Below, piece by piece: positions 4,735 to 11,324 of a stretch of 11,516 nucleotides of DNA. The DNA comes from Bacillota bacterium (GTDB lineage: Bacteria > Bacillota_A > Clostridia > Lutisporales > Lutisporaceae): NCBI GenBank assembly GCA_022706865.1, contig JAKJBT010000053.1, positions 1-11,516 on the forward strand, read 5' to 3'. The position numbers were made by a program, and so were the translations under genes. The notes beneath the pieces were generated by a model. It had not been told where the DNA came from, searched no databases, and saw only the letters and a program-made list of their open reading frames with translations. How positions within the stretch are numbered: position 1 is the first letter of the stretch; each line of letters begins with the position of its first letter.

Positions 4735-7700
4735 CTAATTACACTTTGAATAACCGCAGTTCCTGCATATCACGCAGCCGCCTTCGTGCTGTATCGTGCT
4801 GCCGCATTCCGGGCAGTTCTTCATATTCCCATTGAAGCTGCCGAGAGTATTATAGGATATACTTTCATCCTCTACAGTCGCTGCATGGCAGGGTGCTGCG
4901 CAAAGGGAACAATTGCCGATGCAGGTTCCTCTCTCTTCAATTTCTGTTGCCAGTTCATCCATGGTCTTGATATCCTGGTGTTCCACTTTGGTATTCATAT
5001 ATCTTTCGAGGGCTCTTCCTATTGCATCGGGGCAGGACAGTACTTTAAGCCCTTTCTGTCTCAGTGTAGAATGACATCTGATGCCCCTGAGCTGCTCAAT
5101 TATCTCCCTTATATCCACCCCAGCCCTCAAGGCAATTGAAATAAGACGGCTGGTTGCCTCGGACTGGCTGGGGCAGCCTCCTGCTCTTCCTAGATTTGTG
5201 AATACCTCGCAGATACCGTTTTCATCTGAGTTTACGGTTATATACAGGTTACCGCAGCCTATTCTAACTTTCTCTGTTACTCCCGTTGTCACTTCCGGTC
5301 TGGTTCTTGGCACAAGAACCTTATTTGCTGGATCTGGATTTTCCTTGTCATCCTTGTTTACCGAGCCAATATTCAGCACCTGGGATTCGCGGCTGCCGTC
5401 CCTGTATATTGTCACGCCCTTGCAGCCCATCCTATAAGCCAGCATATATACGGCACTTACATCATCCCTTGTGGCGGAATTTGAAAAGTTGACTGTCTTG
5501 GATACGGCATTGTCGGTATGCTTCTGGAAAGCTGATTGTATCCTTATATGCCACTCCGGCTCAATATCGTGGGCAGTGACAAATACTTTTCTTATATCCT
5601 TTGGTATGCTCTTGATATCCTGAATGGTGCCATGAGCTGCAATTTCCTTCATGAGCTCAGTGCTGTAAAAGCCTCTTTCCCTGGCAACCCTTTCAAACAA
5701 CGGATTTACTTCAGGAAGCTCATCATTGTCCATTACATTTCTTACAAAGGACAGTGCAAACAGCGGCTCTATACCGCTTGAAACTCCGGCAATTATGGAT
5801 ATGGTGCCTGTAGGTGCAATTGTTGTTGTTGTAGCATTCCTTATCCTGATGCCCTTTTCCCTAAACACGCTGTCCTCGTAGTACTTGAAAGTGCCTCTCT
5901 TTTCAGCAAGCTTCATTGAAGCAGCCTTTGACCTTTCATTTATGAACTTCATTATGCTTTCAGCCGTATTTACCGCCTCTTCCGAGTTATATGGAATACC
6001 AAGCTCTATCAGCATATCGGCAAAGCCCATGACTCCAAGGCCTATTTTCCTCGTCCCCTTTGTCATCTCATCAACCATTGGAAGCGGATATTTGTTCACA
6101 TCTATAACATTATCGAGGAAGTGTACCGATTCATCTACGATATTGCCTAACTTGTCATAATCTATTACGTTCCTGGACTTGTTCTTCTTAATACAGCTCA
6201 TGAGGTTTATAGAACCCAGATTGCAGGATTCATACGGAAGCAGAGGCTGTTCACCACAGTTATGTATATATATGCCGTTGGCATCAAAAGCATTTACCCC
6301 CGGGACTTGAACATCAAACACTTCAGCCTCTCCCGATTCAATAATCTCCGTAACGGAAGCAACAAACCGCTCTCTGTTCAAAGCACGTTTGTAATTGCCC
6401 AACCCGGATTTTAAGCGATTCTGCTTCTTACTGCTGCTGAAACCTATCAATTCATGGAAAACATATAAGTTATCCTGAGAAATAACCAGTTCATGGCCTG
6501 CCTTTACATTATAATCCTTCAAACCGCCTTTGCCGTCAGGCATTGATTTAATGCCCGGCTCCTTACGGTTACTGTATATGGTAGATATGATTCCTATCCT
6601 GCTCAGCATTCTCTGTATAGCCTTAAGAGTATCCAGGTCATTCTGCCAGAGTCTTACTGACAAACCTTTTTCCTGCGTACCTGCAACAGTTCCGTCGGTA
6701 TCGAACATCCCTCTTAAAAATCCCCGATAAAACTCATAGCTGCCCTTTTCAACCTCTGAAGAAATCTTTTTGTCTCCGGGCATGACTCCATATTCCAAAG
6801 CAAGGTCGCGAAGCGAGGAAAGCTTCATCCTGTTTTCTTCCCTGTCACTGATCACTGTCTGAAATCCTCCGAAGTCGCTTCTGTGAGGCAATGCACAGGC
6901 AGCTTCACCGGCTGCTTTCATTAAGGATACTGCCTCTTCATCACTGCCCCATACGGATATTATTCCTCCATCATTCTTAAGTGTCCCATCCCCTATAAGC
7001 ATACCCAACAGATATCCTTCATCAAAGCTTCCTTTTCCTTCCCATCTTATACCCCTATTGTTGGACAGAATGATTCTATCTCCGGGGCTGAGATCCCCTG
7101 CCGCCTTCCATTCCTCATCAATCTTGAATCGTGTCATATTCGCTGCTGTTCTTATCAAATGGTCCTTTGTCAGCTTCAGTTCATAACCCCGGTCTGTACA
7201 AACCCTGATTATATTTTTTATGCCGGTTCTGAAGAATCCCTTTTCATCTGACATGGAATATGAACCGTTTAGTGCAAGCTGTACCTGTCTGTCTAAAATG
7301 TCCTTAACCTGAACAGGCCCATCTGGGGTCAGAACCCATGAGTCCCCTGTTATGCACGGATTGGTGCTCTCTATCTCTCCCAGCTTGGGTACCACATTAT
7401 CCCTGTTTATCCTGTCAAGGAATATGATTCCCGGCTCTCCGTTGTTCCAAGCCATATCTACTATAAGGTCATAGACCTGTTTTGCATTAAGTTTCCCGGC
7501 AGGCTTCCCGGTCGCAGGGTCAATAAGCTCATAGTCTTCGCCCTTTTCTGCAGCTTCCATGAATTTTTCAGTAATGGCAACACTTATATTGAAATTGGTT
7601 ATATCGCTGTTATCCCTTTTGCACTGTATGAACTCAATTATATCCGGATGATCCACCCGAAGGATACCCATATTGGCACCTCTTCTGGTTCCTCCCTGCT

Positions 7701-8163
7701 TCACAGCTTCGGTGGCGGCATTGAACACCTTCATAAAGCTTATGGGCCCTGATGCTACACCGCCGGTAGTTGCCACAGTCGAACCCTTTCTTCTTAAACG
7801 GCTGAAGCTGAAGCCTGTACCCCCGCCGCTTTTATGTATCATTGCAGCATTTTTGATAGCATCAAAAATGCCCTCCATGGAATCCTCAACAGGAAGTACA
7901 AAGCAAGCTGATAACTGGCCAAGCTCCCTTCCCGCATTCATCAAAGTGGGGGAATTGGGAACAAACTCAAGATTGCTCATAAGCTTATAAAACTTTTCTT
8001 CTGTTTCCGTAACATCTGCTGAACTGTCATAAAATCTATCAGCAGCCGCTATTGTGCTCGCAACTCTCCTGAACATATTCTCAGGAGTCTCAACCGGCTT
8101 TCCGCTTTCATCCTTTTTAAGATAACGCTTTTCCAATACTTTAACGGCATTGTCTGTTAACAC
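4735..8163 (-). CDS. nrdJ: Adenosylcobalamin-dependent (class II) ribonucleoside-diphosphate reductase, with intein
   Basis: The 1142-residue precursor minus a 366-residue intein leaves a 776-residue enzyme that would reduce ribonucleotides to deoxyribonucleotides using coenzyme B12, without oxygen. Visible catalytic features: LSACFVLP (84-91), with C87 the first redox cysteine; the split active site ESTNP(265-269)/CGEQPLLPYESCNLGSINL, with C636 the thiyl-radical cysteine, N268 and E638 its partners, and C647 the second redox cysteine 11 residues on; TTTIAPTGTISIIAG (779-793). The C-terminus is Cys-rich (CIGNCSLC; CPEC...CVICRNCGYSKCN, to 1142), consistent with a zinc ribbon and a redox relay tail. 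The start is GTG, with CGGAGGTGG upstream; an in-frame TGA lies three codons before it. It appears monocistronic, with two NrdR-box-like sites upstream and a terminator at 4662-4683. The enzyme should be active only after protein splicing. Confidence 0.97.
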   Translation of the reverse strand: MLTDNAVKVLEKRYLKKDESGKPVETPENMFRRVASTIAAADRFYDSSADVTETEEKFYKLMSNLEFVPNSPTLMNAGRELGQLSACFVLPVEDSMEGIFDAIKNAAMIHKSGGGTGFSFSRLRRKGSTVATTGGVASGPISFMKVFNAATEAVKQGGTRRGANMGILRVDHPDIIEFIQCKRDNSDITNFNISVAITEKFMEAAEKGEDYELIDPATGKPAGKLNAKQVYDLIVDMAWNNGEPGIIFLDRINRDNVVPKLGEIESTNPCITGDSWVLTPDGPVQVKDILDRQVQLALNGSYSMSDEKGFFRTGIKNIIRVCTDRGYELKLTKDHLIRTAANMTRFKIDEEWKAAGDLSPGDRIILSNNRGIRWEGKGSFDEGYLLGMLIGDGTLKNDGGIISVWGSDEEAVSLMKAAGEAACALPHRSDFGGFQTVISDREENRMKLSSLRDLALEYGVMPGDKKISSEVEKGSYEFYRGFLRGMFDTDGTVAGTQEKGLSVRLWQNDLDTLKAIQRMLSRIGIISTIYSNRKEPGIKSMPDGKGGLKDYNVKAGHELVISQDNLYVFHELIGFSSSKKQNRLKSGLGNYKRALNRERFVASVTEIIESGEAEVFDVQVPGVNAFDANGIYIHNCGEQPLLPYESCNLGSINLMSCIKKNKSRNVIDYDKLGNIVDESVHFLDNVIDVNKYPLPMVDEMTKGTRKIGLGVMGFADMLIELGIPYNSEEAVNTAESIMKFINERSKAASMKLAEKRGTFKYYEDSVFREKGIRIRNATTTTIAPTGTISIIAGVSSGIEPLFALSFVRNVMDNDELPEVNPLFERVARERGFYSTELMKEIAAHGTIQDIKSIPKDIRKVFVTAHDIEPEWHIRIQSAFQKHTDNAVSKTVNFSNSATRDDVSAVYMLAYRMGCKGVTIYRDGSRESQVLNIGSVNKDDKENPDPANKVLVPRTRPEVTTGVTEKVRIGCGNLYITVNSDENGICEVFTNLGRAGGCPSQSEATSRLISIALRAGVDIREIIEQLRGIRCHSTLRQKGLKVLSCPDAIGRALERYMNTKVEHQDIKTMDELATEIEERGTCIGNCSLCAAPCHAATVEDESISYNTLGSFNGNMKNCPECGSTIQHEGGCVICRNCGYSKCN
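6259..7356 (-). mobile_element. Intein with LAGLIDADG homing endonuclease in nrdJ
   Basis: Residues 270-635 of the precursor interrupt the conserved motif NP-CGEQP. The splicing blocks are present. Block A starts CITGDSWVLTPDGPVQVKDI with Cys1 (C270). Block B is LKLTKDHLIRTA, with the T-x-x-H pair T332/H335. Block F is VFDVQVPGVNAFDANG. Block G is IYIHN followed by Cys, with penultimate H634, terminal N635 and +1 nucleophile C636. The endonuclease has two motifs, LLGMLIGDG (385-393, D392) and LRGMFDTDG (483-491, D490), both keeping the catalytic aspartate. No stop or frameshift interrupts it, so splicing and homing could both be active. It is in frame with the host gene, and I see no obvious change in base composition at its edges. 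Confidence 0.96.
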
Positions 8164-8180
8164 AGTAAATCACCACCTCC

Positions 8181-8196
8181 GGACTGTATTTTGTAT
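8181..8196. promoter_or_regulatory. NrdR box, leader-side copy
   Basis: GGACTGTATTTTGTAT matches the NrdR consensus ACACWATATWTWGTGT at 12 of 16 positions. It begins exactly 32 bp from the stronger box at 8213-8228, the three-helical-turn spacing typical of paired NrdR boxes. It lies in the nrdJ leader, just upstream of the Shine-Dalgarno site. It would be weak alone; the spacing is the main support. Confidence 0.6.
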
Positions 8197-8212
8197 CTTG
8201 CTGCATGTCTGA

Positions 8213-8228
8213 ACACTATATATTGTAT
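8213..8228. promoter_or_regulatory. NrdR box overlapping the nrdJ -10 element
   Basis: ACACTATATATTGTAT matches the NrdR consensus ACACWATATWTWGTGT at 15 of 16 positions. NrdR is the ATP/dATP-sensing zinc-finger/ATP-cone repressor of ribonucleotide reductase genes in most bacteria. The box covers the probable -10 element, so bound NrdR would block the promoter when dATP is plentiful. The nrdR gene itself is not in this window. Confidence 0.8.
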
Positions 8229-8230
8229 CA
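8222..8230 (-). promoter_or_regulatory. Extended -10 promoter of nrdJ
   Basis: On the minus strand TGATACAAT forms an extended -10 (TGn followed by TACAAT, 5 of 6 to consensus). The hexamer 17 bp upstream (TGGTAT) is a poor -35, as often seen with extended -10 promoters. Transcription would start near 8214 and give a leader of about 50 nt containing the second NrdR box. Confidence 0.5.
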
Positions 8231-8300
8231 TATGGAAAAATATAATACCATTTATATTTGTTAAATTATTTGTCAAAATTTCAACAAAAATAATGCAGCA

Positions 8301-8432
8301 TTAAAGTAAAGAAGGTTCAACTTTCGACCGACCCTTTTCAAGTTCAAGCGGAGGGAGAGTAAGCGTCAAACTCGCATGATCTGAGATGAATGTGATCGGG
8401 CTCGTCTGTGCCAGGCAGGTCTCAGATAGCAT
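8301..8432 (-). CDS. Possible 43-residue ORF, doubtful
   Basis: On the minus strand an ATG (8430-8432) opens 43 sense codons ending in TAA at 8301-8303. The predicted peptide begins MLSETCLAQTSP, continues ITFISDHASLTLTLPP and ends LELEKGRSKVEPSLL. It coincides with the GC-richer island. There is no convincing ribosome binding site before the ATG (CATGATCAACA), no known domain and no transmembrane segment, and the same DNA is strongly palindromic. It may be a chance frame across a structured or repetitive element. If translated, it would lie upstream of nrdJ on the same strand. Confidence 0.2.
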   Translation of the reverse strand: MLSETCLAQTSPITFISDHASLTLTLPPLELEKGRSKVEPSLL

Positions 8433-8554
8433 TGTTGATCATGATTACATACCCCAAATAATCCATTTAAGGACATCTCTCGATATCAGACCTCACGGGG
8501 GCAGAATTTACTTTTTCAATTAAGGGATCCCTGTACTGCGCGGAGATTTTATGG

Positions 8555-8583
8555 AAGACATATCAAAGGGTTTATGATAATAT
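8555..8583 (+). promoter_or_regulatory. Possible promoter of the GGDEF gene
   Basis: AAGACA (8555-8560, 4 of 6 to the -35 consensus) is followed after 17 bp by TAATAT (8578-8583), which has an upstream TG giving an extended -10 (TGATAATAT). Transcription would start near 8590, only about 20 nt before the GTG start, so the ribosome site GGAGAG (8591-8596) would sit at the very 5' end. That makes the call tentative. Confidence 0.35.
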
Positions 8584-8610
8584 AAACTTTGGAGAGACCT
8601 GAAGAAAGCG

Positions 8611-9834
8611 GTGGTGGTAAATATAAAAAACTTTCAAAAGAAATTCCGATTATTTGCAGTCATGAAGAGAAAAATTCTGAAAGCGTTCCATGATTATAAT
8701 AGTGTTCTAGGTGAGTGTGCACATATTAATACCCGAAGGATTTATTATTTATCAATTATTGCCATCCCATTGCGTATCATCAATATTTTTCTATTTACTT
8801 TCACAAAATCCAATGACACACAAGTTTTGAAGACATGGAGCCAAGGAATTATTGCATCCCATTTTATATTGCTAATTTTAATGATTGTGTTTTTCTTAAC
8901 AACTCATAGGCTGAAAAACAGAATAGAACCAAATACAACCATGTTCGTATTACAATACATTGTTGTGGTTGTTATTATGGCGTCCGGTATCGCCATAGTC
9001 ACCTTTGATCAATTGGTTACGACTAATATAACGCCTTTTTTATTAATTTGTATTATCAACGGAGTTATTTTTATAATTAGGCCACTGGCTTCCTTTATAA
9101 TTTATGCAACTTCATATGTTACATATTATTATCTGATAGCTTTAACCATAACCGACCAGCAGGTACTGCTTTCCAACAGAGTCAATGGAATTACAGCCAT
9201 TGGAATCGGTTTCTTGCTTAGCTTTATTCTTTGGCATTACAATTATACCAATATAATCCAAAAGAGGCGCATTGAAATTCAACAAAAACAATTAGAGAAA
9301 ATGGCATATTATGATCCACTCACTGATTTACCTAACAGGCGATTATTGGAGAAACTGATCAAACGAGAATTTTCTTCAATGAAGCGTTATGGTCATGAAA
9401 CGGTTATAATAATTTTAGATATTGATGACTTTAAAAAAATTAATGATACATACGGTCATCCGGTAGGTGACAATATACTTATGCAACTGGCTGATCTTTT
9501 AAAAAGCAACGTTAGAGAGTCAGACACAGTATCCAGGTTTGGCGGAGAAGAATTTATTATCCTTATGCCCAGAACTTCTTTGGAAGAAGGGTATGTCTTC
9601 GCTGAAAGACTAAGAAAATTAATTATGGAAAAAAGGTTTACAATAGGAACGGTTACATTAGGGATTACTTCCAGCTTCGGTGTATCTTCAATGCGTGATA
9701 TCAGCCCCCAAGCTTTAGAGGATTGCTATTTTCTTGCCGATAAGGCACTCTATTTGGCTAAACAAAGCGGCAAAAATAGAGTTAAAAAAGCTAGCGAGAG
9801 TGCAGGAATGACAGACTCGTGTAAAGATCTGTAA
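8611..9834 (+). CDS. Membrane-bound GGDEF diguanylate cyclase
   Basis: 407 residues, expected to make the second messenger c-di-GMP from two GTP. The N-terminal half has about six hydrophobic segments (roughly 45-65, 80-98, 111-131, 140-156, 158-178, 193-210) forming an uncharacterised membrane sensor. A short basic/Gln-rich linker (218-230) leads to a complete GGDEF domain: DPLTDLPNRR (235-244), LDIDDFKKINDTYGHPVGD (269-287), the active-site GGEEF (311-315), and the inhibitory I-site RESD (302-305) five residues before it. It looks active and subject to product inhibition. No EAL domain is present. The GTG start at 8611 follows GGAGAG by 14 nt, a weak site; GTG 8614 and ATG 8662 are alternatives. 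It is the only plus-strand gene here, divergent from nrdJ and convergent with the DUF4015 gene, and is AT-richer than nrdJ. No clear terminator follows. Confidence 0.95.
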   Translation: MVVNIKNFQKKFRLFAVMKRKILKAFHDYNSVLGECAHINTRRIYYLSIIAIPLRIINIFLFTFTKSNDTQVLKTWSQGIIASHFILLILMIVFFLTTHRLKNRIEPNTTMFVLQYIVVVVIMASGIAIVTFDQLVTTNITPFLLICIINGVIFIIRPLASFIIYATSYVTYYYLIALTITDQQVLLSNRVNGITAIGIGFLLSFILWHYNYTNIIQKRRIEIQQKQLEKMAYYDPLTDLPNRRLLEKLIKREFSSMKRYGHETVIIILDIDDFKKINDTYGHPVGDNILMQLADLLKSNVRESDTVSRFGGEEFIILMPRTSLEEGYVFAERLRKLIMEKRFTIGTVTLGITSSFGVSSMRDISPQALEDCYFLADKALYLAKQSGKNRVKKASESAGMTDSCKDL

Positions 9835-9910
9835 AGCAGTCCAAATGATCCGTTACATGGAGATAAGCCCGAAAGGTTAGTATAGTAGTGGTACAGCCGC
9901 CTTTGCCCCT

Positions 9911-11077
9911 CTATTCCTTGAGCAATGCTCCTGAAGTGAATACATTGCCTGCGTTCCACAACAACCATTCCTCTGAACCTGCATCATATACTGCATCTAT
10001 CTGTGCCCTTACCTCCGCAGGCCCATACCTTTTATATCTTTCAAGATATGAAGCTGTAAAGTCCTGGAGCCACGGCCTAAGAACCGCTTTTCTGCTTACA
10101 TCCTCCATGGCGTCTATCCTTCCCTTTGCAATTGACATGCTCCGGTTAACTATTTTATAGGGTTCAAAGTCCGGCTCCGCGACCCCATAGTTCCCTTTTC
10201 CGTAATGGGATGGGTAAACCATGGGACATATTACATCAACACTTCTGGCTATTGACTCCAAGTGCTGGCCTATTCGCATATCATCGGTGGCAGATGTTAC
10301 AAGACCGAAAACATCTGCCGACACCACAACTCCCATTTTACTCAGCCTTTCCCTTCCATAGGACAGAAATTCCGCAATTGCCTCTGCTTTGGACTTTCCC
10401 GCCGCAGTGGTGCCGTAGTCAATAATCTTTGTGTTGCCGTCAGTAGGAAACCTTACATAATCAAATTGTATCTCATTAAAACCTTTTGCTGCAGCTTCTT
10501 CTGCAATGTCAACCAAATAATCCCATGAATCTCTGTTGTACGGATTCAGCCAGGACATTCCGTGCCGGTCCCTCCATATCCCTCCGCTGGTATTCTTTAC
10601 GGCAAGATTGGCATATTTGTCTCCGGCTATTCTGTCCTTGAAAGTAACTATTCTGGCTATGGCATAAATATTATTGTCACGCAGTATCTTCATTACTGCA
10701 TCTATATCCTTTATGCGTACATTTTTGTTTGCTCCCGTAAAACCCACATCAGGAAGATTGCTGGAGTAAGTCATCAATCCATTGTCATCCTTCACGTCAA
10801 TTACCACCGCATTTAATTCAGTAGTCTTTACCAGGTCAATCAGCTTGTTGAACCTTTCAGTCATGGAAACAGTATATCCGGTCATATAAATCCCTTTTAC
10901 TTTGGGCCTTTTCTTCATCAGTTCCCAGTCAGGGCTCTCCTGCTGTAAGTAGCAATCTTTTTCATAAGATAAATCAACTTCATTTTTTCCATACATATAA
11001 CCCTCTGCATTTACCGCATTGGTTAGAAATATAATTCCCAAGAGTATTGCTGCTTTTATTGCCCATTTTTTCATCAT
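9911..11077 (-). CDS. Secreted putative glycoside hydrolase (DUF4015 family)
   Basis: 388 residues. The N-terminus (MMKKWAIKAAILLGIIFLTNAVNA) is a signal peptide with probable cleavage after A24, so the protein acts outside the membrane. The mature part is a TIM-barrel-like DUF4015 domain, annotated as putative glycoside hydrolase. Strand motifs appear in order: VKGIYMTGYTV (60-70), VVIDVKDDNG (91-100), FDYVRFPTDG (205-214), SADVFG (253-258), CPMVYPSHY (284-292), WLQDF (336-340) and LLWNAGN (372-378). The acidic residues D94/D97, D206 and D255 are candidates for catalysis. The substrate is unknown; wall or exopolysaccharide glycans are plausible. Two ATGs in tandem follow GAGGAG; the second (11074) has the better 7-nt spacing, and the difference is one residue. 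No obvious terminator lies between it and the convergent GGDEF gene. Confidence 0.92.
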   Translation of the reverse strand: MMKKWAIKAAILLGIIFLTNAVNAEGYMYGKNEVDLSYEKDCYLQQESPDWELMKKRPKVKGIYMTGYTVSMTERFNKLIDLVKTTELNAVVIDVKDDNGLMTYSSNLPDVGFTGANKNVRIKDIDAVMKILRDNNIYAIARIVTFKDRIAGDKYANLAVKNTSGGIWRDRHGMSWLNPYNRDSWDYLVDIAEEAAAKGFNEIQFDYVRFPTDGNTKIIDYGTTAAGKSKAEAIAEFLSYGRERLSKMGVVVSADVFGLVTSATDDMRIGQHLESIARSVDVICPMVYPSHYGKGNYGVAEPDFEPYKIVNRSMSIAKGRIDAMEDVSRKAVLRPWLQDFTASYLERYKRYGPAEVRAQIDAVYDAGSEEWLLWNAGNVFTSGALLKE

Positions 11078-11117
11078 ATTACTCCTCGATAAATAAAATA
11101 ATATCTGATATTAGTAT

Positions 11118-11143
11118 ATCATAAAACCATAAGGTTTTATGAT
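11118..11143. repeat. Perfect hairpin upstream of the DUF4015 gene
   Basis: ATCATAAAACC (11118-11128) and GGTTTTATGAT (11133-11143) form an uninterrupted 11-bp stem with an ATAA loop, 41 bp upstream of the DUF4015 start. No T run follows on either strand. As DNA it could be an operator near the promoter; as RNA, a 5' stabilising stem. TATACT on the minus strand just beyond it is a possible -10 element, but no good -35 accompanies it. Confidence 0.5.
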
Positions 11144-11197
11144 TGTGCCATGCGCATTTTCGACAGGCCGAAATTCTCCCGCGGCAATTAAATAAGA

Positions 11198-11227
11198 GAT
11201 ATAATATGCGCTTGCGCATATTATATC
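11198..11227. repeat. Perfect 14-bp hairpin between the TRAP and DUF4015 genes
   Basis: GATATAATATGCGC (11198-11211) pairs perfectly with GCGCATATTATATC (11214-11227) across only two bases. Read on the minus strand it is followed by TCTTATTTAATT, a poor terminator tail. It may be a cruciform-prone operator or a second, weaker transcription stop after the TRAP operon. Confidence 0.5.
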
Positions 11228-11270
11228 ATAAGACTAATACGTATATTATCCTTATCGCTGCGTATGCCAA

Positions 11271-11294
11271 AAAATGCGCCTTACGGCGCATTTT
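11271..11294 (-). terminator. Rho-independent terminator of the TRAP transporter gene
   Basis: AAAATGCGCC (11271-11280) and GGCGCATTTT (11285-11294) form a perfect 10-bp stem with a GTAA tetraloop on the minus strand. The GC-rich core GCGCC/GGCGC runs into ATTTTTTGG. It begins 30 nt past the dctM stop codon. Confidence 0.9.
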
Positions 11295-11324
11295 GTCAAA
11301 TAATATCATATTATGCTGTTACTG

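Larger units (their letters stand above)
8232..8610. other. Intergenic region between nrdJ and the GGDEF gene
   Basis: About 380 bp without a recognisable gene. Bases 8232-8300 are AT-rich. The core at 8311-8430 is visibly richer in G+C and palindromic: ATCTGAGA (8379-8386) pairs with TCTCAGAT (8420-8427), CATGATC (8375-8381) with GATCATG (8437-8443), and TGCCAGGCA (8409-8417) is self-complementary. A 10-bp palindrome, AGGGATCCCT, lies at 8523-8532. The rest probably holds the promoter of the plus-strand GGDEF gene. The core could be a structured RNA, a decayed mobile-element end or a very small gene; none is established. Confidence 0.5.

Noticed and set aside
8440..8610. c-di-GMP riboswitch upstream of the GGDEF gene
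   Set aside because: I looked for the GEMM-type core and tetraloop-receptor elements on the plus strand and found none.
9750..9968. 72-codon minus-strand frame across the convergent GGDEF/DUF4015 gap
   Set aside because: It is antisense to the conserved end of the GGDEF domain and overlaps the DUF4015 C-terminus; it has no recognisable motif.
11145..11150. TGGCAC on the minus strand as a sigma-54 -24 element for the DUF4015 gene
   Set aside because: The required TTGC -12 element is missing at the correct distance (the sequence there is TAAAA).
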